Source of the DNA: Paenibacillaceae bacterium
GTDB lineage: Bacteria > Bacillota > Bacilli > Paenibacillales > Paenibacillaceae
Direction: 5' to 3'
NCBI GenBank assembly: GCA_004134985.1
Contig: REGQ01000002.1
Coordinates: 87,137-151,136, forward strand
DNA: 64,000 bases
The translations under genes were made by a program, and so were the position numbers. The notes beneath the pieces were generated by a model, which saw only the letters and a program-made list of their open reading frames with translations, did not search any database and was not told the origin of the DNA. This document shows positions 18,323-28,031 of the stretch, piece after piece. Numbering within the stretch: position 1 is the stretch's first letter; every line of letters starts with the position of its first letter.

Positions 18323-18352
18323 GCCTGGAGGAATCGCACCTCCGGGCTTTCT
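18323..18352 (+). terminator. Hairpin after the integrase remnant
   Basis: 9-bp stem GCCTGGAGG/CCTCCGGGC with a 7-base loop and TTTCTC, 60 bases after the integrase stop. On the minus strand the arm looks like a T-arm, but no full tRNA can be folded. Confidence 0.4.
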
Positions 18353-18733
18353 CTGAACTGGATTTGAACATCCCGACTTACCCGGCACTTATATCCAGCT
18401 TAATTTCTTCTATCGACAGAAAAGGATTGATTCTCTCTTTGCAATCTGGATGAGCCAATCCAAGGTCCGCTTACGTGGCTAACCTAGAATTTTTGTTACA
18501 TCATCCAATCCAGTGAAATCAGTACATGCGTCCAAATACCAGATTCAAGGGATTTCCATCTGGTCACAGCCAAAAAGTTGATTAACAACTACCATAGCAA
18601 AGCTTCTGGTGTCTCCAGCCGTAAGTTTCTCAGGAAGTACTAATGGACGTTTTGCCCCTCTGATAACTTTTTCATGGAATCCATCAAACAATGCCATAGA
18701 AAAAGCTCAGGCATTTGATACTGGTTGGGATGT
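18352..18733. other. Decayed region after the integrase remnant
   Basis: Low-GC stretch with no intact gene apart from a possible 50-codon fragment at 18545-18697 on the minus strand. It lies between the integrase remnant and a strong terminator, so it may be leftover mobile-element DNA. Confidence 0.4.
18545..18697 (-). pseudogene. Possible remnant of an unrecognised gene
   Basis: A 50-codon minus-strand frame reads as natural protein (RGAKRPLVLPEKLTAGDTR, then SFAMVVVNQLFG) but has no ribosome site and is flanked by stops. I do not recognise the family. It may be a chance frame. Confidence 0.25.
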
Positions 18734-18780
18734 AAGAGGAGAGGAATTGAGTTATCTCAATTCCTCTCCTCTTTCCTTTT
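18734..18780. terminator. Very strong hairpin terminator downstream of the polysaccharide operon
   Basis: Perfect 18-bp stem (18734-18751 with 18756-18773, arms ending AATTGAG/CTCAATT) with a 4-base loop. It lies 15 bases after the last gene of the minus-strand operon. The T-rich side (TCCTTTT) faces plus, so it may work in both directions. Confidence 0.8.
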
Positions 18781-18794
18781 ATCGCTAATTTTAT

Positions 18795-20663
18795 TCAACT
18801 GCGAAAGATTGAGAACTGCCACATTGTCGATTTAACTTTGCTGTCGAGCATCCATACAATGCGATATAAGTGCTGCCCCCATATGTGCCGAAGCTTCTCA
18901 TCCACAAGTTCAATGCGTTCAATCTGGCATTTCAGGGGCGGCCCACTAATATGAACACGAGCAACTTCCCGTTCTTCGCGAAACATTCGCAGTTCATTAT
19001 TAACTTCAACTTGCGGTAAACAGGGGGTCATCCAATGCATGGCGATGTTATCAGTTTCTTCACGCAGGATGACGTCTTCTTCTAGCGTTATTTTCGACGT
19101 TTTCGTACGGTCGAGTATCAAGCTTCGCTTCCAACTTTCCACTCCTGACTCCACCGGATACGCACCTGCCAACTCCACAGCGAAGCTAGCCTGCTCCGGC
19201 TTTACTTCATAGTCGCAGGAACGTGCTGCGTATTCCCGTCCCGCTCGTTGCTGGAATCCGTTGATTGCAGGCAGATTGTGATAGGAAGATTGCATGCACC
19301 ATATCTCATATCGCTGGTCGGAGAAAGTCTGCGCTGTATACAGACCCACACCGGGATCTACTAACAGCGGTTTGCCATCCAGATAGACAATGAATTGCCC
19401 CACATCATTATGATTGTGGTTCTCTGCGTTGTGCCCTCCCTTGGCAGACAGGTAGAAACCATCGGCCGATCCCGATGCTTCTCTTGCTGTTGCGATCTGT
19501 AAATCCGGCATCCATGTATCTTGGAGGAATACCTCTCCTTTCTCATCGGCTGTCAGAGGTTCATAACAGGCGAGCTCCTGCAGCTCGCGATACAGGGAAT
19601 CTGCCTGCAAGAATTCGCCTTGCTTGCGCCTTTCTCGATGAAGACGCCTTCCCAGCGAGGTTAATCCCGCATCCGCAATCCGCTCCCCGTACTTGTAGAG
19701 ACAGACCGGAATGCCGGAATAACGTGCAGAGCCGTCCGCATAGTTGACAAAATAATCATCGGCTATATAGGCCTTCAGCATAAAACGTCCAATTTCACAA
19801 ATCAGCGGTTCATCGTATATACTGATTTTTCCGCCGCTGGCCGTATAGAGGAGTTCAAGACAGTCAAACAGCGATCCCCCGGCACGATACCAATACGAGC
19901 TGCCTTCATCACAGCCGCCGTCGGCAGGATAATTCGCAATGAACAAATCCAGCGTACGCATACTTTTGGTTACTGCCTTAATGCGCCTTGATTCATCCGG
20001 CTCCTGCAGCAGAATGACGCCCAGGCAGTTAGAAGTGCACCATGGAGCCCAATTATTGATTCCATACGGGTTAACCTCCAGCATCCACCAATAATCATTA
20101 CGTTCCAGGTAAGGATCGATGATTCGCCGCTTCAGCTCGTTTCGAAGTCGCTCCACCAGCAAAGGGCTTACTCCTGCAAGCGCCGGCTCAAGCAAATAAA
20201 GCGTCCACGCAAGCTCGGCTCCCGTTTCACCGGCGAATAAATCGATTATAGGCTCGGAGACATCCGCAATCGGCTCATGCTTCTTCCTCGCCATGTAAAG
20301 ATGGGCGGGCACTATCCAGGTCGTTTCCTCGCATATCGCCCAAAGGCCATTGATAATATCGTCCAGAAATCGCCCTTCCCCTTCGATCCACTCCCCCATA
20401 ACCAAAGCATGGAGGGCACGACGACGGAGGAAATACGGTTTTTCATAATGTACTCTGTTGCCCGTTCTAACAAAATCCATAAACAGCGTTGCACTCAGGG
20501 ACGGCCATTCAAAATGCAAATATTTCTCGGCACGCTCCAGAATAAACGGCTTCCGTTCATTAGAAAGCGCTCGCGGCACAGCCCCTTCCGAACCAAACGG
20601 AAGGAAATTATCCAATGGCAGAAGCAGCTTATTCAATTGATTCGCATATCGCTCAGTCAGCAT
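18795..20663 (-). CDS. Heparinase II/III family protein (polysaccharide lyase)
   Basis: 622 residues, no signal peptide, so cytoplasmic. Residues 1 to about 380 form the helical toroid typical of heparinase II/III-type lyases. The Hepar_II/III beta-domain follows with GGHNAENHNHNDVGQF (about 415-430; His/Asn residues of the active-site and metal region) and VDPGVGLYTAQTFSDQRYE. Such enzymes cleave uronic-acid-containing oligosaccharides by beta-elimination, giving unsaturated ends that the GH88 enzyme of the same operon would remove. It is the last gene of the operon, 43 bases after the GH2 gene. ATG 20663 has GAGG 11 bases upstream. The exact polysaccharide is not readable. Confidence 0.87.
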   Translation of the reverse strand: MLTERYANQLNKLLLPLDNFLPFGSEGAVPRALSNERKPFILERAEKYLHFEWPSLSATLFMDFVRTGNRVHYEKPYFLRRRALHALVMGEWIEGEGRFLDDIINGLWAICEETTWIVPAHLYMARKKHEPIADVSEPIIDLFAGETGAELAWTLYLLEPALAGVSPLLVERLRNELKRRIIDPYLERNDYWWMLEVNPYGINNWAPWCTSNCLGVILLQEPDESRRIKAVTKSMRTLDLFIANYPADGGCDEGSSYWYRAGGSLFDCLELLYTASGGKISIYDEPLICEIGRFMLKAYIADDYFVNYADGSARYSGIPVCLYKYGERIADAGLTSLGRRLHRERRKQGEFLQADSLYRELQELACYEPLTADEKGEVFLQDTWMPDLQIATAREASGSADGFYLSAKGGHNAENHNHNDVGQFIVYLDGKPLLVDPGVGLYTAQTFSDQRYEIWCMQSSYHNLPAINGFQQRAGREYAARSCDYEVKPEQASFAVELAGAYPVESGVESWKRSLILDRTKTSKITLEEDVILREETDNIAMHWMTPCLPQVEVNNELRMFREEREVARVHISGPPLKCQIERIELVDEKLRHIWGQHLYRIVWMLDSKVKSTMWQFSIFRS

Positions 20664-20706
20664 CGCTAATCAAACCTCGCATCCATTATTAGATCGAATT
20701 CTGCAT

Positions 20707-23205
20707 TCAGCAGTTGGTCAACATCAAACGGGCAACGGCCAATCCCTCTCCCTCCACCACTACCTCGATGGGACCCATCTCATTTCCGGATCGGATAACA
20801 GCCATACATCTGCCCTTATACGCACTGCAACTGTCGGCTCTGTAGCTTGAATTACTGGTCAGATCGGCGGATATCACGCCCAGCAGACTTCCACAGCCGT
20901 TTACCTTAACGGTCACTTTGTTTGAAGCATCCGGCACCACAACACCGTCTTCGTCCACGACAGCTATTTCAATTGCCGTATCTTCGCGCCCCCCTGCCTG
21001 AATTGAGGTATCTTGACAACTCAATTGAATTCTCGAAGCTCGGCTGGAAGTCACCAGTTCGCTTGCGCATACAGGCTTGCCCCCTATATAGCCGATTGCC
21101 TGCAAAGTGCCTGGTGCATATCCCAAATCCCACTCCATGGCATAAGGATTGTCCGGCTCCGTGCTGCGCACGCCCAGGGATACCCCGTTTAGGACGAGTT
21201 CTACCTGCTCGCAATTTGTAAAGCAGTATAGGGTCTTGGGAGCCCCATTGTCGGGAAAATTCCAATGCAAGTCAGCCTTCAAATAACGGTAATGTCCGTA
21301 TTTCTCCGCGTTCTCCGCTTTTACCGCCAACTGAAGGACGGGAGTATCGGACCAAATGCCGGCTCTGTAGAAGTATTCGCCATTAGGCGTATCAATGCTG
21401 TCAACCATACCGTAAGCATAGCCGTGGCGCAAAACTTGATCCGCGCTTTTATTGGAGCTGGCCAATTGCGAGATGTCGAAGGTATCCCCCAAGCGGGCAT
21501 CCTCGCCAAAACGATCTATGCCCTCTCCCATATAGTCATACCCAACCCACAGAAACTGGCCTATCGCATAATCCTGCTTCCTTATTGCTTGCCAGTGCTC
21601 CGGATCAAAGCTCGTCTCCGATCCCACAACAGTCCGATTAGGGGTTTGCCGATGAATGTTGGCATAATAGGCTTTGCCTTCCCGATTGGAGACATAGTTG
21701 TACCCGGCCACATCCACCTGATCCATGATCCCATCATATATAGGGAGCATATGGCTGCCCTCCGCGCATACCGTAACGGGGCGGGTGTTATCCTCTTCCT
21801 TGCAAATCTCCACCAGTCTCTTCAGAATATCAATACCATCCTTAAAATAGAGTTCCGGTATTTCATTGCCTACACTCCACATGATGACGCTGGGATGATT
21901 CCGTCCACGACGGACCATCGCGCGCAGATCGGTTTCGTGCCACTGTTGGAAATCCAGGTAATACCCATATTTGTTTTTGCCATAGGGCTGGTCACTGTAT
22001 CCCCGTGTCCATCCGGACTGCCATTCGTCAAACGCTTCATCCATCACCAAGAGACCCAGGAGATCGCATACATGATAAAACTCGGACGGGAACGGATGAT
22101 GCGCCGTACGGATCGCATTAACTCCGGCTTTCTTCAGCAGTCCAAGCCTTTTTACCCAGGTTTTGCAAGGCACCGCTCCTCCGTAAATTCCCGCATCCTG
22201 ATGGAGGCAGACACCCTTTAGCTTCATCGTTTGCCCGTTAATGGAGAAGCCTTCCTCCTGGTGAAAAGAAAGCGTCCTGATTCCTAAAGGTGTAATGCAA
22301 TCATCCACCAGTTCTCCATTCGCCAGCAGCCTGGAATGAATACGGTACATTTCCGGATCTGCCGGGCTCCATAACCGGGGCTTGTTTACTCGAAGCTTCT
22401 GTGTGAACTCATGCCTGTTGAATGGAGGAAGCGCCACCGATTCCCGAGCCTCCGCCACGATAATCCCCTTGCTGTCTATAATGGAGGTGATTAATACCAC
22501 ATTTTTCTGTACCTCGCGATTATCCTTCATTCCTGTGCCTTGCCAGTTGAAGGCGTTCCATATAGTATCTTTATAACGCTCAACGCGGACATTGGTGCGA
22601 ATCGTAAGCTCAGCCTGGTCTTCGTCAGCTGCTAGGATGGCCGTCCTGATTCCCCATTGCTCGATATGCAGGGCATTCATGGAGATTAGACAGACTTGGC
22701 GGTACAAGCCCGCCCCCGTATAAAATCTGGAATATGGCTGTAGGGAACTGTCCGCCCTGACAGCGATTATATTCACCGCCCCTTCTTCTTGACGGACAAA
22801 AGGAGTGATGTCATACCAGAAAGGAGTAAATCCGTAGGGATGCTGTCCCAGAAAATGTCCATTCAGCCATACCTGACTGATCATGGCAACGCCGTCAAAC
22901 AGCAAATAATACTTCTCCTGCTTGTTTCCGGCGGGCAATATCATATGCTTCCGGTACCAGAGCGCACCGCTTTGCACAAAGCCGTTGGCCTCATGCTCTT
23001 CTGAAAATTCTCCCTCCACTGAATAATCATGTGGAATATTCAGCGTGCGCCAGGAGGAATCATCAAAGTCTTCCCGAGAAGCATCGGGAACATCATGCGG
23101 ACAAAATTTCCAATCCTCACATAATGATCGCACCTCTCTGGCTTCCAAATCAGAGGTCATCCGATCCATGTAAGATGCGATGCTAGAGTTAAGATTCGTG
23201 TTCAT
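20707..23205 (-). CDS. Glycoside hydrolase family 2 protein (beta-galactosidase/glucuronidase-like)
   Basis: 832 residues, cytoplasmic. It has the GH2 sugar-binding jelly roll (WRTLNIPHDYSVEGEF at about 55-70), the Ig-like domain, and the TIM barrel with the acid/base Glu in MWSVGNEIPE (about 395-405) and the nucleophile region VVGSETSFD (about 470). C-terminal beta-domains include DUF4982-like sequence. ATG 23205 is certain from GGAGG 6 bases upstream; the open frame continues upstream but that part overlaps GH88 and is a shadow. It lies 23 bases after the GH88 gene. Substrate could be a beta-galactoside or beta-glucuronide in the same polysaccharide. Confidence 0.92.
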   Translation of the reverse strand: MNTNLNSSIASYMDRMTSDLEAREVRSLCEDWKFCPHDVPDASREDFDDSSWRTLNIPHDYSVEGEFSEEHEANGFVQSGALWYRKHMILPAGNKQEKYYLLFDGVAMISQVWLNGHFLGQHPYGFTPFWYDITPFVRQEEGAVNIIAVRADSSLQPYSRFYTGAGLYRQVCLISMNALHIEQWGIRTAILAADEDQAELTIRTNVRVERYKDTIWNAFNWQGTGMKDNREVQKNVVLITSIIDSKGIIVAEARESVALPPFNRHEFTQKLRVNKPRLWSPADPEMYRIHSRLLANGELVDDCITPLGIRTLSFHQEEGFSINGQTMKLKGVCLHQDAGIYGGAVPCKTWVKRLGLLKKAGVNAIRTAHHPFPSEFYHVCDLLGLLVMDEAFDEWQSGWTRGYSDQPYGKNKYGYYLDFQQWHETDLRAMVRRGRNHPSVIMWSVGNEIPELYFKDGIDILKRLVEICKEEDNTRPVTVCAEGSHMLPIYDGIMDQVDVAGYNYVSNREGKAYYANIHRQTPNRTVVGSETSFDPEHWQAIRKQDYAIGQFLWVGYDYMGEGIDRFGEDARLGDTFDISQLASSNKSADQVLRHGYAYGMVDSIDTPNGEYFYRAGIWSDTPVLQLAVKAENAEKYGHYRYLKADLHWNFPDNGAPKTLYCFTNCEQVELVLNGVSLGVRSTEPDNPYAMEWDLGYAPGTLQAIGYIGGKPVCASELVTSSRASRIQLSCQDTSIQAGGREDTAIEIAVVDEDGVVVPDASNKVTVKVNGCGSLLGVISADLTSNSSYRADSCSAYKGRCMAVIRSGNEMGPIEVVVEGEGLAVARLMLTNC

Positions 23206-23228
23206 GACAAACCTCCGTGAACAAATTG

Positions 23229-24473
23229 TCAAAAATCCCAGGGCAGAAGGATGTTGCTGCGCTGCAGACGCAAAATCGACTCGTACAAAAAGTAATCTCC
23301 GTAGATCAGACTTTGATTGGAATAGATGTACTTCCGGTCTTTTTCTTCCTGGCTGCCCTCCTTGTACGCAGGCCCCACGCTCCCATGCAAAAGAAAAGCA
23401 TGAACGTAAGGAGAGGTCGGAGGGCGGTGGGCTTGGAGCAGACGGGATATGATCCGTTCCGCCACCTCCTGCAGTTCCCCGTAACCAGAATCGTGCAAGC
23501 CCAGTTCCAGAATCCCGCAGCAAGCAATACTCATGGCGGAAGTATCCACAGGGAGCCATTGATTGCGCGGTGCAGCAAAATCCCAAGGAGCATCGCCTTC
23601 AGGCAGGGTAGACTGCATCCAGTATTTTAGGCAGCGCCGTGAAGCAAGGAGGAAATCCTTGTTGCCCGTATACCGGTATGCCAGCGCGAATCCATATATG
23701 GCCCACGCTTGCCCCCTGGACCATGCAGATGTATGGGAATAGCCTTGCACACTACTCCCCCCAATCGGATTTCCTGTATCGGGATTGAAATTATAGGTGT
23801 GATATGTGCTGCCGTCTTCCCTCACGATGCAACGTGCCATATGACTGACATGAGCCTCCGCAGCATTCCGATAGCATGCTTGGCCGGTTTCTTTGGCTGC
23901 CCAGAAGAGGAGCGGCACATTCATCAGACTGTCAATGATGGCCTTCCCCCTCTTCTCCTGGCGGAATTGCGGTGTATCCGATTCCCAGTCATTCCAGGCG
24001 CGGATATAGCTGCCATTCTTCTGATAACGGCCCATCAACAATTCGGCTGACCGCAGCCCTACCGCCCTTGAAGACCGTGAACCGGTCAAAAAATAATGGT
24101 AAACAGCAGTAAGATGAAATATGAAACCCACATCATGATCCAGATCCATATATCCCCGGCTTTTATTGACCAACGGATCATTGTCTGCCCGTTCCTCCAA
24201 AAACGGCATATACCGCTCATACTCGCGCAACAGCAGATCATCCTGATTTCCTGAGTATGCCAGCAAAAGCAGACCTGGCCAGAAACCGTCCGTCCACTGT
24301 CCTTTTCCCGACAAGGCGTGCTGCCCTTCCGCCGAACCAACTGCAGTGGGAATGTCTCCATTGTAATGCAGGCAGTTTCTGTATATTTTCAGATTCATAT
24401 CCCGCATCGCATCATTTCGTTCTATTTCTCGAGCCGTCAGGCTTGCCTTATCATGAATCCTATTCTTTTTCAT
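23229..24473 (-). CDS. GH88 family unsaturated glucuronyl hydrolase
   Basis: 414 residues, alpha/alpha barrel, cytoplasmic. The GH88 catalytic aspartates are seen in YMDLDHDVGF (about 110) and AIIDSLMN (about 180), the positions used for vinyl-ether hydration of delta-4,5-unsaturated uronyl residues. Other conserved parts are GQWTDGFWPG and SAWSRGQAWAIYG. The enzyme removes the unsaturated sugar left by a lyase, which fits the heparinase II/III gene downstream. The ATG at 24473 overlaps the permease TGA (ATGA), with AAAGG adjacent, so the two are translationally coupled. Confidence 0.93.
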   Translation of the reverse strand: MKKNRIHDKASLTAREIERNDAMRDMNLKIYRNCLHYNGDIPTAVGSAEGQHALSGKGQWTDGFWPGLLLLAYSGNQDDLLLREYERYMPFLEERADNDPLVNKSRGYMDLDHDVGFIFHLTAVYHYFLTGSRSSRAVGLRSAELLMGRYQKNGSYIRAWNDWESDTPQFRQEKRGKAIIDSLMNVPLLFWAAKETGQACYRNAAEAHVSHMARCIVREDGSTYHTYNFNPDTGNPIGGSSVQGYSHTSAWSRGQAWAIYGFALAYRYTGNKDFLLASRRCLKYWMQSTLPEGDAPWDFAAPRNQWLPVDTSAMSIACCGILELGLHDSGYGELQEVAERIISRLLQAHRPPTSPYVHAFLLHGSVGPAYKEGSQEEKDRKYIYSNQSLIYGDYFLYESILRLQRSNILLPWDF

Positions 24474-25339
24474 CCTTTAACCGCCCCAAGCGTAACGCCT
24501 TTGACAAAGTATTTTTGCAGGAATGGATACAGCGCTACAATCGGCAAAGCTGTCAATATGACCGTTGCCATCTGAATGGAAACCGCCGGAGGCAATGGGC
24601 GGTCCGAGTCATTGAGATTAAACATATCGAACTGCCCGACCGTTACCACTTGCCGGAGAAGCACCTGCAGCGGCCATAATGTTGGCTTATTAATGTAAAT
24701 AACGGCGGAAAAATATTGATTCCAGTTGCCGACGGCATAAAACAAGGTGAACGTGGCAAGCGAAGCCGTGGAAAGAGGCATCATGATCCGCCAGAAGACT
24801 CCCCAATCGGAACACCCGTCAATTTTTGCCGATTCGATAATCCCTTCATCAATACTCCGAAAAAATTCCCGAATGATAATGACATTGAAGGCCGAAACCG
24901 CACTGGGGATAATCATGGCCCACAGGGTATTGATGAGACCCGTCCCTTTGACCACCAGATAAGTGGGAATAAGCCCGCCTCCGAACATCATCGTGAAGAT
25001 GATCATCAGCATAATCCAGCGCCTGCCCGAGAAGTTATGCCGGGACAAGGAGAAAGCTGTAAACGTTGTAAGCAGCATGTTAAGCGCAGTACCCAGCACT
25101 GTGACGATTACCGAATTACGAAACGACTGAAAAAAGATGCCAGTGTCAAATATATAGATATAAGAGGTAAAATCCCACGTTCTTGGCCAAAGAATAAAAT
25201 CGCCAGACATTTGATCCTTCACCGTCGCTGTCGACATAGCGAACACATGAAAGAAAGGAAGGATGCACAGCAAAGCGAAAATAGACAAAAAAAACACATT
25301 AAAAATATCGAACAATCGGGAAGCCGCTTTCTCTGTCAA
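24470..25339 (-). CDS. Carbohydrate ABC transporter permease (LplC/YtcP type)
   Basis: 289 residues with six predicted membrane segments and the EAA loop ESAKIDGCSDWGVFWRIMMPLS (about 195-215) that contacts the ATPase. It starts at TTG 25339 with GGAG 8 bases upstream, 33 bases after the partner permease gene. No ATPase gene is present in the operon; sugar importers of this type usually share the MsmX-like ATPase encoded elsewhere. It would import the oligosaccharide handled by the operon enzymes. Confidence 0.93.
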   Translation of the reverse strand: MTEKAASRLFDIFNVFFLSIFALLCILPFFHVFAMSTATVKDQMSGDFILWPRTWDFTSYIYIFDTGIFFQSFRNSVIVTVLGTALNMLLTTFTAFSLSRHNFSGRRWIMLMIIFTMMFGGGLIPTYLVVKGTGLINTLWAMIIPSAVSAFNVIIIREFFRSIDEGIIESAKIDGCSDWGVFWRIMMPLSTASLATFTLFYAVGNWNQYFSAVIYINKPTLWPLQVLLRQVVTVGQFDMFNLNDSDRPLPPAVSIQMATVILTALPIVALYPFLQKYFVKGVTLGAVKG

Positions 25340-25372
25340 GGTATTATCTCCTCTCCAAAACCTCAGAACCTG

Positions 25373-26326
25373 TCAATACAATCCCTGTCCGTTTATTTTT
25401 CGAACTATTTTGTTTGAACCGTATATGAGCACAAAGCCAATCAAACCTTTCAGCAGCCCTACGGCAGTGGCAAAGCTGTATTTGCCGCTTACCAGGCCGG
25501 TCGAATACAGATAGGTTTCCAATACTTCTCCGACCTCGCTGACCCGTGCGTTCAGCATGAGGAATACTTGCTCGAATCCCACATCCAGGACATTGCCCAA
25601 ACGTAAAATGAATAATACCAGAATTGTGCCGCGCAGACCCGGGAGAGAAACATGCCATATTTGCCGGAACCGTCCGGCTCCGTCGATTTTGGACGCTTCA
25701 TACAGTTCCGGGCTAATGCTCAGCAAAGCAGCCAGATAAATGATCGTACCCCACCCCGATTCCTTCCAAATCAGCTGAAGCACAAGCATCAGACGAAAAT
25801 GGTCGGGATCGGACAATAAATTGAAATCATGAACACCCAATTGTCCCAGAAGCGTGGTGACGCCTCCATTACTGCTGAACATGAGGTAGAAAATACCTGC
25901 AATAACCGGCCACGATAAAAAGTGGGGTAAATAGACAATGGTCTGAATCGGCCGTTTAAGCCAGCTTTTACTCACTTCATGAATCATGATGGCTAGCACA
26001 ATGGGGAATGTAAAGGCTAACACAATTTGATAAAAGCTGATGACGAGGGTATTCCAAAGCACACGCGGTATTTCATCGTTTTGAATGAGATTTGAAAAAT
26101 GCTTAAGTCCCACCCACGGACTCTCCATAACGCCACGAATCGGATTGTAATCCTGAAAAGCAATGACGATGCCAAACATCGGAATATATTTATAAATGAT
26201 GAAATATAGAATACCCGGCAGAACCATTAACCATAAATACCGTTCTTCCTTTAATGTCTTCCAGAACCTTCTTCGCCCGGTTGACGCAGGAGCGACCTTT
26301 AACGCCAGAAGCTTGTTTGTGTTCAT
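25373..26326 (-). CDS. Carbohydrate ABC transporter permease (LplB/YtlP type)
   Basis: 317 residues, six membrane segments, with an LplB-like N-terminus (WLMVLPGILYFIIYKYIPMFGIVIAF) and the EAA loop YEASKIDGAGRFRQIWHVSLPGL. ATG 26326 has AGGAG 8-9 bases upstream; a longer in-frame extension upstream overlaps the intercistronic hairpin and is rejected. It pairs with the following permease and the upstream binding protein as one importer. Confidence 0.93.
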   Translation of the reverse strand: MNTNKLLALKVAPASTGRRRFWKTLKEERYLWLMVLPGILYFIIYKYIPMFGIVIAFQDYNPIRGVMESPWVGLKHFSNLIQNDEIPRVLWNTLVISFYQIVLAFTFPIVLAIMIHEVSKSWLKRPIQTIVYLPHFLSWPVIAGIFYLMFSSNGGVTTLLGQLGVHDFNLLSDPDHFRLMLVLQLIWKESGWGTIIYLAALLSISPELYEASKIDGAGRFRQIWHVSLPGLRGTILVLFILRLGNVLDVGFEQVFLMLNARVSEVGEVLETYLYSTGLVSGKYSFATAVGLLKGLIGFVLIYGSNKIVRKINGQGLY

Positions 26327-26369
26327 TATCGTGTCTCCTCTTAAACGAAACATCTCTTTTAAATTCTCC

Positions 26370-26401
26370 AAAACAGAACGGCCCACGGTGGCGGGCCGTT
26401 C
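26370..26401 (-). terminator. Intercistronic hairpin between binding-protein and permease genes
   Basis: 9-bp stem GAACGGCCC/GGGCCGTTC (26376-26384 with 26393-26401) followed on the minus strand by TGTTTTGG. As in many sugar importers it probably lets only part of the transcripts continue, or stabilises the upstream mRNA, giving excess binding protein. Confidence 0.65.
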
Positions 26402-26414
26402 CGTTTACATCATT

Positions 26415-28004
26415 TTATTGGCTTTGGCTTGCCTGATAGCTTTCATTCATTTCATCCAGAATATCCTGGCCTCCCTTAGCCTTCCAATCTTCAAGCGATT
26501 TATCGTAAAATTCCAGAGGCTGCTCTCCGGTAATGACTTTTACAATATTTTCGAACAAGATTTTGCTCAATTCCGTTCCTTTTTCCTTAAAGGTCGGAGA
26601 TGGGACAAGCTTGAGCGCCGGATCCGAATAAGGCGTTCCTGTCAACGCAGCTTCATAGGATGCATTTTTGACGTCCTGAAGCTCCTGGCTGTCATTGGGA
26701 TTATTCAAGCCGACAGCATCCATCGGCGGATTCGTAATGAGATACAGAGATGGCCGCTCCTTATTGCCAAAGTCTGTATAAGCGACTTTGCCATCTTGCA
26801 TATTGTAATGCTCGCCTTCTATTCCATGATTCAGCAACCGATACAATTCCGAGTTTATATCCGCTTCCATCTGATCGTCGAGGAATTTAAGCATGCGCTT
26901 TACCTTTGCTTCATCTTTGGCCTGCGACGCCGGAATTGCAACAAAGCCGTTGAAGCCCGATCCCTTGGCGTATCCTTGGAATCCATCCGGTCCCTTCAGT
27001 GCGGGAATCGGCTCCCATTGAAAATCGGGATTAATGGCCCTGGCTTTATTCAATCTGTCTTCATTATAAGCATTCCAGGCGAAATCTCCGATCACCCCTG
27101 CACGTCCGCTCAGAAAATCATCCTCTGCCTGATTGCCTTTCATAATGACAAAATCCTTGGAAAGGATACCCTCGCTGTATAATTGGGTCAAGTATGCAAG
27201 ACCATTGCGGAAATTCGGATGCGCAAGAACCGGATATATTTTTCCGTCCGTATGCTTGCTCCAATTTATATTCGTGGGCGTGTTGAAGGAGCCGAGAAGC
27301 GAAACCGCGCCAAGCGCCCCGGAGCCTGCGTTGAAGGCCAGACCATAGGTATCTTTCTGACCATTCTTGTCCGGATCACGCTCCACAAACTGCTTCATAA
27401 CCGCTTCCAATTCTTCGTAAGTCGTAGGCATGTCCAGGCCCAGGTTATCCAGCCAGTCTTTGCGGATGGTCAACGTGTGCGCCGCTTGGGAACGGAGCCT
27501 TGGGAGACCGTATATATGTCCGTTATACGTCACCAAGTCCATAATTTCTTTTGGCATTTTGGCCAGATTGGGCGTATCTTGTTCGTTGATGTAGTCTTCG
27601 AGAGGCATAAACACGCCATTCTCCACATAGTTGTACCAGTTTTCATCCAATCCCGGGTATACCGTAAGATCCGGAAGATCGCCGGATGCTACCATAACCC
27701 CCAGCTTGTTATAATAATCGGCAGCTGCTACGGGAATAAAACTGTAATCCATATTGTATTTATCCTCCAAAATCTTCATTCCCGAGCTCTTGTCAGGAGG
27801 AGCAGCTGAATACAGTATGGTCATGGCCGATACTTTAATTTTTTTTGTAGTATCGTCTTTGTCGCCGGCTACAGCTTCTGTCGGCGTGGATTGCGCTTCA
27901 GGCTGATTGCTTTTGTTGTTACTGCTGCTGTTGTTGCTGCATGCTGCTGTAAGCAGCGTCGTAGCCAGCACAAACGCTAGCGGCAACGCAATTATTTTTT
28001 TCAT
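26415..28004 (-). CDS. Extracellular solute-binding lipoprotein (LplA type)
   Basis: 529 residues with a lipoprotein signal ending LTAACSNN (Cys at about 22), then a Ser/Asn-rich linker and a family 1 sugar-binding fold (GDLPDLTVYPG, YGLPRLRSQAAHTLTIRKDWLDNLG). It would capture the oligosaccharide outside the membrane. GGGAGG lies 12 bases before ATG 28004. It is the first gene of the operon that continues to 18795. A promoter with the regulator's operator array and a cre-like site precede it, indicating specific induction and catabolite repression. Confidence 0.93.
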   Translation of the reverse strand: MKKIIALPLAFVLATTLLTAACSNNSSSNNKSNQPEAQSTPTEAVAGDKDDTTKKIKVSAMTILYSAAPPDKSSGMKILEDKYNMDYSFIPVAAADYYNKLGVMVASGDLPDLTVYPGLDENWYNYVENGVFMPLEDYINEQDTPNLAKMPKEIMDLVTYNGHIYGLPRLRSQAAHTLTIRKDWLDNLGLDMPTTYEELEAVMKQFVERDPDKNGQKDTYGLAFNAGSGALGAVSLLGSFNTPTNINWSKHTDGKIYPVLAHPNFRNGLAYLTQLYSEGILSKDFVIMKGNQAEDDFLSGRAGVIGDFAWNAYNEDRLNKARAINPDFQWEPIPALKGPDGFQGYAKGSGFNGFVAIPASQAKDEAKVKRMLKFLDDQMEADINSELYRLLNHGIEGEHYNMQDGKVAYTDFGNKERPSLYLITNPPMDAVGLNNPNDSQELQDVKNASYEAALTGTPYSDPALKLVPSPTFKEKGTELSKILFENIVKVITGEQPLEFYDKSLEDWKAKGGQDILDEMNESYQASQSQ

Positions 28005-28031
28005 TTGCTCAAAAGACCTCCCATTTTAATT

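Noticed and set aside
18301..18420. tRNA-like or tmRNA-like 3' end on the minus strand (T-arm-like GGAGG, 7-base loop, CCTCC)
   Set aside because: The remaining arms and a CCA-compatible acceptor stem cannot be built; a simple terminator explains the hairpin.
20707..23586. Longer N-terminus for the GH2 protein starting near 23586
   Set aside because: The extra 127 codons overlap the GH88 gene, while ATG 23205 has an ideal GGAGG and gives the normal GH2 N-terminus.
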